The notes beneath the pieces are model-generated. The model did no database searches. It had not been told where the DNA came from and was given only the letters and a program-made list of their open reading frames with translations. A stretch of DNA of 64,000 nucleotides from Boletus sp. NGJ. Its lineage: Eukaryota; Basidiomycota; Agaricomycetes; Boletales; Boletaceae. Below are positions 56,297 through 64,000 of this stretch, piece by piece. The translations under genes and the position numbers were made by a program. The DNA is taken from positions 496,001 through 560,000 of the forward strand of contig JAGTXK010000055.1 in assembly GCA_019096195.1 (NCBI GenBank), read 5' to 3'. Position 1 is the first letter of the stretch. Every line of letters starts with the position of its first letter.

Positions 56297-57814
56297 CTAG
56301 ACTTCCGGCATGCCAATGTAGCCACCAAGATGCTTTGAAGGGGGGGAGCGGGTAGTAGCGGTATTATCTCCGTTGGTTGATGATTCAGTCTTAGTAGTGA
56401 CCGGAGGTACAGAAGGAGGGAATGTACTGGGATCAGACGGGTTCTGGAATAATGTAAGACACTAAAGTCTTTGAAGATGTCCCTCCACTTACATAAAGCT
56501 TGCGTGGTGTCGTTTGGGAAATGAGTGGAATATTGGAGTCTGTAACAGAGGGCGAACCGGCAGGTGCTGATGGCGGTGTTCGAGAGTGCTTCTTCCTCCT
56601 CAGAAAGATGACAATTGCAACGACCAGTGCAAGTCCGACGACACCACCAACAGCTCCGGCGATCATCGCGGTGTTTGAGCTGCTACTCGAGGATGTTTGG
56701 GCTGAGTTGTCTGTGGAGGCTGAGGTGCCTGTGGGGGTTGAAGTGCCTGTAGAGGCTGAGGTGCCTGTGGGGGCAGAGGTGCCTGTGAGGGCTGAGGTAC
56801 CTGTGGGGGCTGAGGTACCCGTGGGGGCTGAAGTACCCGTAGGGGCTGATATACCTGTGGGGGTTGGGGTATTTGTGGGGGTTGGGGTATTTGTTCCGCC
56901 TGAGGGTAATGGCGAGTCGGTAAGAGATGCTGAAGCAAGAGTTGACGTTGCAAGAGAACTGGTGGATTGGGCATAACCTGTCAACTCAGGATATTCTGAA
57001 CGATCCGATGAGTGCTACATGCAGTAGTTAAGAAAATGGAAACTTACCGCCGGTAGACTGAGCAAGCGTTAGGTTGAACATATAAGCAACCTATTTAAAA
57101 AAACTCAGCACTACGCCAGCAGATCGATGCAAATTATGCATACCATCGCCAAGTCTTGTTCCGCCCAACGTGGCACCGCTGTATGAGGAGAGATATACAG
57201 GAGGGGGCTGTTTGAATGGTGAACTTCATGGGAACTGCACGGTACGTGACAACATACAAAGTGACACTGACTGGGGAGGTGACGCAGTTGTGGCTCCACA
57301 CATCGTAACTGATGGTAAAAGATGATCGATGAGGGCATGCGAACGACGAAGTTCGCGGGAATTCACATTACCCGACATATCCGTGGTTCTGACAGGCAGC
57401 ACAAGCACTCATGGTGCAGTATGTGATAGTGTTACATATACAAGTATTTCCTTCGCCCACACCGGGGCCACTATACTCAGCGTTGGATGCGAGGGGAAAG
57501 ACAGTATATTCTTGATGAATGTCAGACATGCGTGACACAATAAGACACAATCGGAAAGGAACGTACGGCCATTGTTGCACGTGCTTAGGAGATATGCTGC
57601 GACGATACAAGGGTTTTGACCCAAGCTGTTGATCATCTGCGAAGAAACTGTGGGAGTGAAATCCCCTTCGTAGGGTAGAGCGACGTACCCAATTGTACGA
57701 GGGTCCACAAACAACGGACGACGTTTGAGCAAGAATGCCCCTGGGACCTACAGAAAGTAACCCAGTGACGAGGAGCGCGAGTGACGGCCAGTGCAGGTCC
57801 CTTCCTGACGCCAT
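56297..57814 (-). CDS. surface-protein paralogue C with repeat-expanded stalk
   Basis: Eight exons (57689..57814, 57567..57636, 57372..57510, 57258..57308, 57144..57207, 57048..57090, 56493..56995, 56297..56443) give 380 residues. It begins MASGRDLHWPSLALLVTG (signal peptide). Ectodomain: SSVVCGPSYNW, LGQNPCIVAAYLLSTCNNG, NTCICNTITYCTMSACAACQ, HNCVTSPVS, then PHTAVPRWAEQD. The stalk is longer than in B because of 11 in-frame 18-bp repeats encoding PTGTSA-like hexapeptides. Membrane helix GAVGGVVGLALVVAIVIFL, then RRKKHS; tail ends HLGGYIGMPEV. Thr/Ser in the repeat are likely O-glycosylated, as in other fungal wall-sensor stalks (inference). Confidence 0.86.
56701..56898. repeat. coding minisatellite, 11 x 18 bp
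   Basis: Eleven uninterrupted 18-bp units (plus-strand core GCTGAGGTGCCTGTGGGG) inside paralogue C. Units differ at a few sites and none shifts frame. On the coding strand they give PTGTSA and variants (STGTST, PTPTNT) that lengthen the Ser/Thr stalk. Absent from paralogues A and B. Confidence 0.92.
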
Positions 57815-58240
57815 AGTCGTGGAAAAAAAGAGAGACACTGTGAACCAAGTTTCAAAACTCTTTGACTGAACAGGCAGTGACAGCTCTTGTACAGTACCTC
57901 AAGCGAGATACCCGTGCCCTGCTGGCTGCCATGTTCCTGGTGGCAAATCGTTACTGGACTGCGCGTACCCCGGTTGCTGCGGTATACAGCGAGTACTGAA
58001 GGGGTAATGCCGCCCCCAATGGGTAGAAAGCGTACGCGCAAGAACGCACTTGGGATAGAATACATGAAATCGTATCGCGCTCAGCAGGGTGCTGACACGG
58101 TCCCGGCACACTGCCACTCACTTGCCACGTCAATACCGGTTGTGTTTCGTCTTTGAAGATCTGACGTGCCGAGATGCCGATGAACGGATTAGGTAGCCAA
58201 TCCAGCGCGCGTCAAAACTACGCTGCTGCAACCTGCAACG
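57815..58240. promoter_or_regulatory. divergent promoter region, paralogue C and CHMP7
   Basis: 426 bp between start codons facing apart. Nearly all of it is the upstream end of the duplicated unit, which stops about 12 bp before the CHMP7 ATG. Confidence 0.5.
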
Positions 58241-59874
58241 ATGTCCTCGAGTTCTGTCCTGCTCTCCTCATGCCCTACATACGCTTCAACACCCAACTCA
58301 CGCCTACAATCGTTGTACTCTGACGTTTCACGGCAGAAACACTCAAACCCCACGTCCTACCACGCACACGTCGATTGGTGGCAGCGCACGCTGGAAGAGC
58401 TCGTCTCCCGTGGGTGGCAGACGGAAACCACGAACCCTTACAAAGGAAAGGAGATAGCTCCACAAGATGTCGTGCCCGAGAGCCAGAGCAACAAGCTCGT
58501 GTTTGGCGCACGTCGAGCGGTCGTGGACAGACTTCGGTACGATGGCGTTGGGAAACCACTCGGACTAGCCTCCACCATCGTGCGTGCCCTTTTCCTTTTC
58601 CTTCCCCCGACTGAAACTAATAACAACGTACTAGTAAAGGCCGAGCTACAACGCACTCGTGCGCTCGTCCCGTTGTCGCAGTTCTTGGCGTCCCAGCAGT
58701 CTGTGTATGACCCTGGCTGGTTGCCTTACCGGATCGCCTCGTTCTTGGTTGGAAAACCGCTTTGGTGGGCGATGGAGCAGCTGGACATCGTCCGGTCGGA
58801 AGACGCGTATAGCGAGGCGGAGATGTGGAAGAGGGTGGAAGGAGAGTATGTTTTACTCAAGCTGGTCGAGCATGCAGCCGACGCCGTGGATGCGTGTTCG
58901 GGCGGACTGTGTCTTGCGGACAGGCTCTACACGGTAGCGACGTTTCGTAAGGCGTTTGGCTCCAAAGTCCTCCCTGGGGTATCGTTGAGCGAGACGGATA
59001 CAAGAGTGTTGTTGAGATATCTGGAGAGGGATAGGAGGATCGTGGTGCAGGACAAGGATGTGCGTGATTTCGGGTTTCCACCACGGTGCGAGGGATTAAC
59101 GAGTCTTTTATCAGGCCGTCAAATTCGTGACGGATGACCACGGCCGAGAAGTGACTGCTATCGATAGAGGTATTCTCGAGCTAAAGACTGCCGTTGCGAA
59201 CCTGCGGGATCAAGTTGACCGCTTGCATGGCAAGATGGACGAGTGAGTGGTTTTGCTTTTTGTCCAGTGTATTCATCAAACGCTCGAATAGGACCACCAA
59301 GCGAATTTCGGCGGCTCTGCGGCAGCAGCAAAAGTCTATCGCGCTTGGGCATCTTCGCTTCAAGAAGAGTTTGGAGGACGTGTTGACCAAGCGACTGGGT
59401 GCTCTACAGAATTTGGAAGCGACCTTGATCAGCGTCGAGACGGCAGCGGGCGATATCGAGGTAAAGGCATCATTTTATTGGCGACCAGAGAGTTGTGCTC
59501 ATGATGACTAGATTATGCAAACCTATGAGAAATCTACGGCTACGCTACAGGCCATTCTGAGTCACCCATCCCTGCGTCGCGAAAGGATTGATGAGACGAT
59601 GGATGCGCTGGCAGCTGCCAATGCGGATGCACGCGACGTCGACGAAGCGATCAAGACTGGAGGGGATATCGCTGCCGTAGAGACGGGCGTGGTTGATGAT
59701 GCAGACCTGGAGGTCGAGTTGAACGAGCTTGTGAAGGAAGCAGAGAGGGAGAAAGCGGAGGCTGTGGGACGGACTGCTGTGGATAGGTTGTCGGAGGTCA
59801 AGGTACCTATGGAGACACCTGGAGAAGGACAGATTGCTGCCCGGGAGGTCTCCGCGCAGCTTATTGCGGCATAG
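58241..59874 (+). CDS. ESCRT-III family protein, CHMP7/SNF7 type
   Basis: CHMP7 recruits ESCRT-III for nuclear-envelope sealing. Exons 58241..59059, 59115..59242, 59292..59460 and 59512..59874 give 492 residues. The N-terminal half is a winged-helix-like region (VDWWQRTLEELVSRGW, LVPLSQFLASQQ, WWAMEQLDIV, RVLLRYLERDRRIVVQ). The C-terminal half is the Snf7 core: RGILELKTAVANLRDQVDRL, SAALRQQQKSIALGHLRFKK, QNLEATLISVETAAGDIE, then IMQTYEKSTATLQAIL and ETMDALAAANADARDVDEAI, with an acidic VELNELVKEAE helix. A stretch at about 58581-58634 looks intron-like but is kept as coding because removing it breaks frame. The short gap to OTU1 (same strand, 85 bp) is notable. Confidence 0.88.
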
Positions 59875-59959
59875 GGGCGATATGTCTAGATATGGCAGTA
59901 GCGGAGGCGACGCAATGTGCACTGCATCTGTAGGCCAGTGATCACATGACAGAGTGAAT

Positions 59960-61311
59960 ATGGCTCCCGTCCGCGTCCGCCATCCAAAGGGCATCGCGAC
60001 CCTCCAGCTCGATCTCAACGCACTCACCGTCCAAGATCTCCAACAGCAACTATTCACACTATCCGAAATCCCCCCGTCACAGCAAGAAAGTGAGCTTTTT
60101 CGCCGTAATCGCACCTCGCACATGTTCGGTAGACCTTTTCACCCAGTCAGATCGGGGTACCCTCCAAAGATGTTGACCCTTGTACCAGAGCTGCCGCTCT
60201 CGAGTTTGGGTCTCCAGGCAGGAGAGCAAATCATCATCAATCAGAAGATGTCCACCCCCACAACGACTAACCCGCCCGCCCCAACACCAGCATCTCGACC
60301 GCCAGCCCCTGCGCGTCGAACTGCGGTTCCGCAGAGAACTGGCCCAGCCAGCGTGCCGACGAGTTCGGGGGTACTTGTACACAGAGCACGTCTACCATAT
60401 TTGCCTCTCACGTTGCTGTTACTCAACGTCCTTCGAACCAGGTTGTTCCCGACGACAACTCTTGTCTGTTCTCGTCGATAGCGATCATCTTTGAGCAGGA
60501 CATCACGAAAGCGCAAAAGATGCGGAAGAGTAAGTGGTCAGATCTGAGACTCTCCGAGAGGGGCTGGACATGACGGTCTGCGTGCCAGTCGTCGCCGATG
60601 GCATCCAGGGAGACATGGAGACCTACAGCGAAACGATTCTAGGGTATATCATACCCTCTCGAGTGGAGCGTGTTTCTCACTGACGCGACCAGGGCGCCGC
60701 GTGACAAGTACATGGCGCAGCCCCATTCTGAGGCGCCTCAGACGTGGGGAGGCGCCATCGAACTCGGTATACTTGCCAAACACTTCAACACTGAGATCGC
60801 TTCCATAGACGTCGAGACCGGTCGCATCGACCAATTCTTACCTTCTGCTGGGGGTACCGGGTACAGGTTGGCGTGTTCCTGCAATCATGATGTTGGTGTC
60901 GACTAACGAGTCTGGAAGATGCATCGTTGTGTATTCTGGTATCCACTACGATGCTGCCACTCTGGCGCCCACGGAAGATGCGCCAGACGAATGGCATCAG
61001 ACCATTTTCCCTATCGTGAGCTTTGCCAGCTGACATCGGGTCTTGACATTGACGCAGGCGCAAAGACGTCGGCAGACACGTCCGACCCTATTCTTGAAGC
61101 GGCCAAGAAGCTAGCCACAATCTTGCGGGAGAGAAGAGCGTTTACCAACACTGCAACATTTGATCTAAAGTGCGAGGTAAGCTGGGTTAAAAATTATACA
61201 GTGGTATTGCTGTTCACGTCACTGCAGCAATGTGGAAAGGGCCTCAGAGGTGAGAAGGATGCGAGAGCACATGCACAGGAGACTGGACACGTACGATTTG
61301 GAGAGTATTGA
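59960..61311 (+). CDS. OTU1: OTU1/YOD1-like deubiquitinase (Cdc48 cofactor)
   Basis: OTU-family cysteine protease that trims ubiquitin chains on Cdc48/p97 substrates. Exons 59960..60089, 60147..60385, 60442..60529, 60589..60643, 60693..60860, 60919..61015, 61066..61176 and 61228..61311 give 323 residues. N-terminal UBX-like domain: MAPVRVRHPKGIATLQLD and GYPPKMLTLVPELPLSSLGL. OTU domain: Asp and Cys in VVPDDNSCLF, then PRDKYMAQ, QTWGGAIELGILAKHF and the His of YSGIHYDAA. The C2H2 finger is CEQCGKGLRGEKDARAHAQETGH. Catalytic residues are complete. The intron at 60386..60441 begins GC. I first considered NPL4 because of the N-terminal ubiquitin-like fold; the OTU motif settles it. Confidence 0.92.
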
Positions 61312-61326
61312 GAACCCTGCATGGTA

Positions 61327-62688
61327 TCAAGGGAGTCCATTGGAACCTTGGTTTCCTGTCACTTGTCCACTATCGATCTCCATGACCACTGGGACATGGT
61401 CGGATGCCCCGTATATCTCACTGCGAATCTCGCACATCTTCACTTTCTCCGTTATGCGTTCGCTCAATATGACTGGTATTCCGAGAAACATTAGCAGGCT
61501 AGCTTCTGTACAGAGAGAAATGCTTACACATGTCCAATCTCCAGCCAATGCCTTTCATGCGGCAATTGAAGCGATACGAGAAATAGGTATAATGCTGGAC
61601 ATCTGGATGACGGTCTCTCCACACATCGACGAACTTTGAGGTGCCTTCGGGAGATCCGTCAAGAATGTTCTTAAATGCCTCCGTTTCGTCTAGGGTGTAG
61701 CCCGGTGTTTTATTCCAGTTTGTTCTCGGACTCGCGAGATCTCGAATAGCGCTGGATGAGGGGGAAATAGACATGGATCACACAAGAACCGACCTTTCGC
61801 GGTTGGTGCGACGTTCATGTCGCCCATCCAAATCACAGGTTTCTTTTTGTCTAAATCACGTAAATAGGTGGTGAAATGTTCATTCCACACGTTTTTTTCC
61901 TTGAGTGTCTGTGTTTGCCATCGCTTGTCAGAAAATGCGATAGGAGGAACAAGCTGGAGCACCTTGAGGTCCTGACCTGCGTTCGTCACGTAGGTACAGA
62001 CGACATAGCACCCTTCAAACTCGAGTGTGACAAGACGCCCCTTGACTTGGTCAGGATCCGGATGTCCTGGCAGAAGCTTCGTAACTGAAATTGGCTTGAT
62101 CTTCGAGAGCACCGCAGTGCCGGCTACGAGGTTGAGATGGCTGGAACACGTGTATTGTGGTAAGTACGGACGCACCATATGTCTTTTTGTCAGAGATAGC
62201 CCAGGTGCGATACGGAAAGCGGGCACTGATGACGGGATCGACTGGCTGATTATTCACCTGCGGCGCGTCAAGAACGTAAGAAAAAAAAAACCTTCAAAAA
62301 ACCCGCGTCACTCGCCTTTGTCTCCGTCAACACGAGAATGTCCGGATCTTCCGCCTCTACATAGTGTTTGAACCCCTGGAATGCGGCAATCCGAATCCAC
62401 AAACACTCTATCGTGTCTAGGCGAAAGCGCACCTTTCTTTGTGCCGCTGCCAGTCCCACACACGTTCCATGTCACAAAGCGTAGTGTACCTGCGGTGCGA
62501 GGTGGAAATACGATGCTGACGGGTAATACCTTGTTGGTTGGTTGCCCCTTGAGTGCTTTGAGATTGTCGGATGTCGGCGCCGTCTGCTTGACGCGCTTTG
62601 CCTGTGGTTGTGATTGAGCGACGCCTTCAGTATCCGACGCGACGCTAGTGTCGTCGCACTTTGCAGCGATCTTTCGCTTTGGAGGCAT
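61327..62688 (-). CDS. ExoIII/APE1-type AP endonuclease
   Basis: Cuts DNA 5' of abasic sites in base-excision repair; EEP nuclease fold. Exons 62433..62688, 62316..62375, 62176..62257, 61794..62123, 61528..61740 and 61327..61472. The start MPPKRKIAAKCDD gives a basic, probably nuclear, N-terminus. Motifs: LRFVTWNVCG, the metal-binding Glu in LVLTETK, RFPYRTWAISDKKTY, AGTAVLSK, VIWMGDMNVAP (catalytic Asp/Asn), TPGYTLDETEAF, WRLDMF and the terminal SDHVPVV (catalytic Asp/His). One break: a run of four C at 62373-62376 makes exon 2 one base too long for the frame on both sides, probably a homopolymer error. The intron 62258..62315 appears to start GC. Its stop lies 15 bp from the OTU1 stop. Confidence 0.86.
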
Positions 62689-63024
62689 CGCGATGTGAGA
62701 GAGCGTTGAGGGACGCGGTGTGAGGAGACGCGCCTGACAGGTGCAAACAAAAATGATAGGAGAGATTACCATACTAAGTAGTTGTGGGTGTTTGTATATT
62801 TCGTATCGGCACTCTCCGGTCAAAGCAAACCTCTAGTTATAAGTGATCCATCGAACGAAGCAACCCCGTAAAGTACAACTACCCCTGCGTACCTCCCCTT
62901 TACTTTCTACATCCCGTCCAGTTAATTATCTACTGCTCATCGCTTTCTTCGTTCATCCCAACTGTCTTCACCATCGTTCCTGTTTCATAGAACTACCGTC
63001 CGTTCGTGAAGCTAAAACGTGTCA
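62689..63024. promoter_or_regulatory. divergent promoter region, APE and DUF7918 gene
   Basis: 336 bp between start codons facing apart; nothing recognised. Confidence 0.4.
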
Positions 63025-63909
63025 ATGCCGCTCACACATCGCGAGTTTTCTGCATGGATCGTGTCAGAGGGTGAACCACTTCGCGAATACCTAGTTTCGG
63101 TTGTAATGCACCAGAGTCGTATTCTGATCAAAAAGCATTTGCCACAGACCTTCTCAGTTCATTGGAGGGACAAAGGATCACAAGTGCATTCGTGTTCCTT
63201 CATATCTCTGGATGGCTTTCTCGTACCCGGCCGATTCCTGTGCGGTTATGGTAAAGCATCGAGAGAAGGTGTTCGGACTGGTCACAACACTGAACGTCCC
63301 TTCATGTTCGTTGAGCAATCCGACATATGTGAGGTGCATCTTCTCGTTCGAGACATCGCTCAATGTTGTGTTTCAGCTACCTCTGGAGGACAAATCAACC
63401 GGGACATTGGGACAATCGCACTGAAGATACGGCGCATTTCCATTGATGGGTCGAGACCGGCAAATGAGCCACAGCGGCTCCCCGAGCCCTCCGGAGCGCA
63501 GGTCAACACGTTGACTCACTGCATCCGGTAAGCTATATCCCTATGATCTAGTGAATGTTGTAAATGATGTTTCCCACAAGGTATGGAGAAGATAGGGCTA
63601 CCTATGAACAGTTTCCACGAACATGGCAGGTGATGCCGTATGACGGGTCAGGTAACCGATCCTACGTCACCTTCGTGTTCCAGTACAGGTCCCGAGGTAT
63701 GTTCCAAGCGGGATGGTAGCCAAAGTCTCCTAATCAGCATTTCAGAGTGCTTACTCTCCCAAGGCATCATGCCAATGGATGATGCACTGCAAATACCACC
63801 AGTAGTCAGACGAGCCTGTGCAGTGAACCGCCGAGTGGTCAGTGTTCCCCTCCCGGCGGGGAGCTCCACGTTGATGACACCAAGTCCCACACCGAGCCCA
63901 CATTCGTGA
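63025..63909 (+). CDS. DUF7918 family protein
   Basis: Basidiomycete-expanded family of unknown function. Exons 63025..63328, 63377..63527, 63581..63696 and 63746..63909 give about 244 residues. The start MPLTHREFSAWIVSEGEPL is the family's typical opening. Then QTFSVHWRDKGSQ, ISLDGFLVPGRFL, ASREGVRTGHNTERPFMF, RDIGTIALKIRRI, GSRPANEPQRLP and the beta-strand SYVTFVFQYRSR. The second exon was joined at a GT inside ATAT|GTGAGG because only that keeps the DIGTI strand in frame. The C-terminal exon is Pro/Ser-rich and could be extended by a further exon beyond 63909 or past the window edge, so the 3' end is provisional. Confidence 0.78.
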
Positions 63910-64000
63910 ACGAATGGTAACTGCGCACCTACAATTGTTCGTGCTTATTTGTTGATCGATGGCAGGATTCTGCATTGCAAAATGCATTCAATCCAGGGAG
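63910..64000. other. window end
   Basis: 91 bp after the provisional DUF7918 stop; either its 3' UTR or another intron/exon. No independent feature. Confidence 0.3.

Larger units (their letters stand above)
53290..58229. repeat. tandem segmental duplication carrying paralogues B and C with their flanks
   Basis: Two units of about 2.2-2.4 kb: 53290..55475 (gene B) and 55850..58229 (gene C). The downstream flanks match: TTTTGGTGTTTCCGGATCTC occurs at about 53319 and about 55897, and TATGGGCCTTAGACCACTCG at about 53543 and about 56021. The upstream flanks match too: CGACGTGCCGAGATGCCGA and a near-identical stretch, then CGTCAAAAC, end both units. Units are diverged by eye by roughly 15-20% outside exons, so the event is not recent. 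Borders are approximate. Confidence 0.8.

Noticed and set aside
59960-61311. First reading of this gene as NPL4
   Set aside because: The DNSCLF catalytic motif, the YSGIHYD histidine and the C-terminal C2H2 finger define OTU1; length is also half that of NPL4.
1-64000. CRISPR arrays, LTR or viral elements, rRNA
   Set aside because: No spaced repeats, terminal repeats, transposase, polymerase or capsid motifs, or rRNA blocks were seen on either strand.

Overview
The window is nuclear DNA of a filamentous basidiomycete, most likely an Agaricomycete. Genes are dense on both strands, with introns mostly 48-60 bp long, tiny exons, short intergenic gaps and basidiomycete-typical families (DUF6593, DUF7918, a PhoD-like phosphatase, a fungal BTB protein). 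Gene models were built by hand from reading frame, splice signals and remembered family sequence. Most close exactly in frame, and exon coordinates are given where I could fix them. I saw no LTR, viral, CRISPR, rRNA or tRNA feature.

Layout. 1-5.8 kb: 3' end of ATP12 (F1-ATPase assembly), a decayed N-terminal glutamine amidohydrolase (NTAQ1) locus, a BTB protein and a DUF6593 protein. 5.9-11 kb: one 1551-residue Ser/Pro-rich protein on the minus strand. 11.9-20.9 kb: a UBE2L-like E2, the COMPASS subunit ASH2/Bre2, a 20-exon PhoD-like phosphatase and cyclase-associated protein (CAP). 21-26.1 kb: two adjacent mitochondrial genes (a GGQ release factor and the LYR protein MZM1), linker histone H1 and EI24. 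26.3-35.8 kb: tRNA-splicing endonuclease SEN34, an IAH1-type esterase, CDC25 phosphatase and the splicing factor SPF45. 35.9-45.4 kb: RAD54 divergent from a Clr4/Suv39 H3K9 methyltransferase, a PQ-loop vacuolar transporter and a LisH/CTLH/CRA protein. 45.7-48.4 kb: an LRR-like protein and ribosomal protein uL30 (RPL7). 48.7-58.2 kb: an accessory segment with three paralogous membrane-anchored surface proteins (A, B, C), two of them from a tandem duplication, and an aldo/keto reductase. 58.2-64 kb: CHMP7/SNF7, OTU1 deubiquitinase, an ExoIII/APE-type endonuclease and a DUF7918 protein.

Most genes are housekeeping (chromatin, DNA repair, splicing, ubiquitin, mitochondria) and are not one pathway. 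The most unusual material is the surface-protein family (one precise intron loss, one 18-bp coding minisatellite), the extreme micro-exons (5, 7, 9, 9 and 13 nt), four GC-AG introns, the NTAQ1 relic with its catalytic Cys replaced by Ser, and single-base frame slips in otherwise conserved genes that may be assembly errors.
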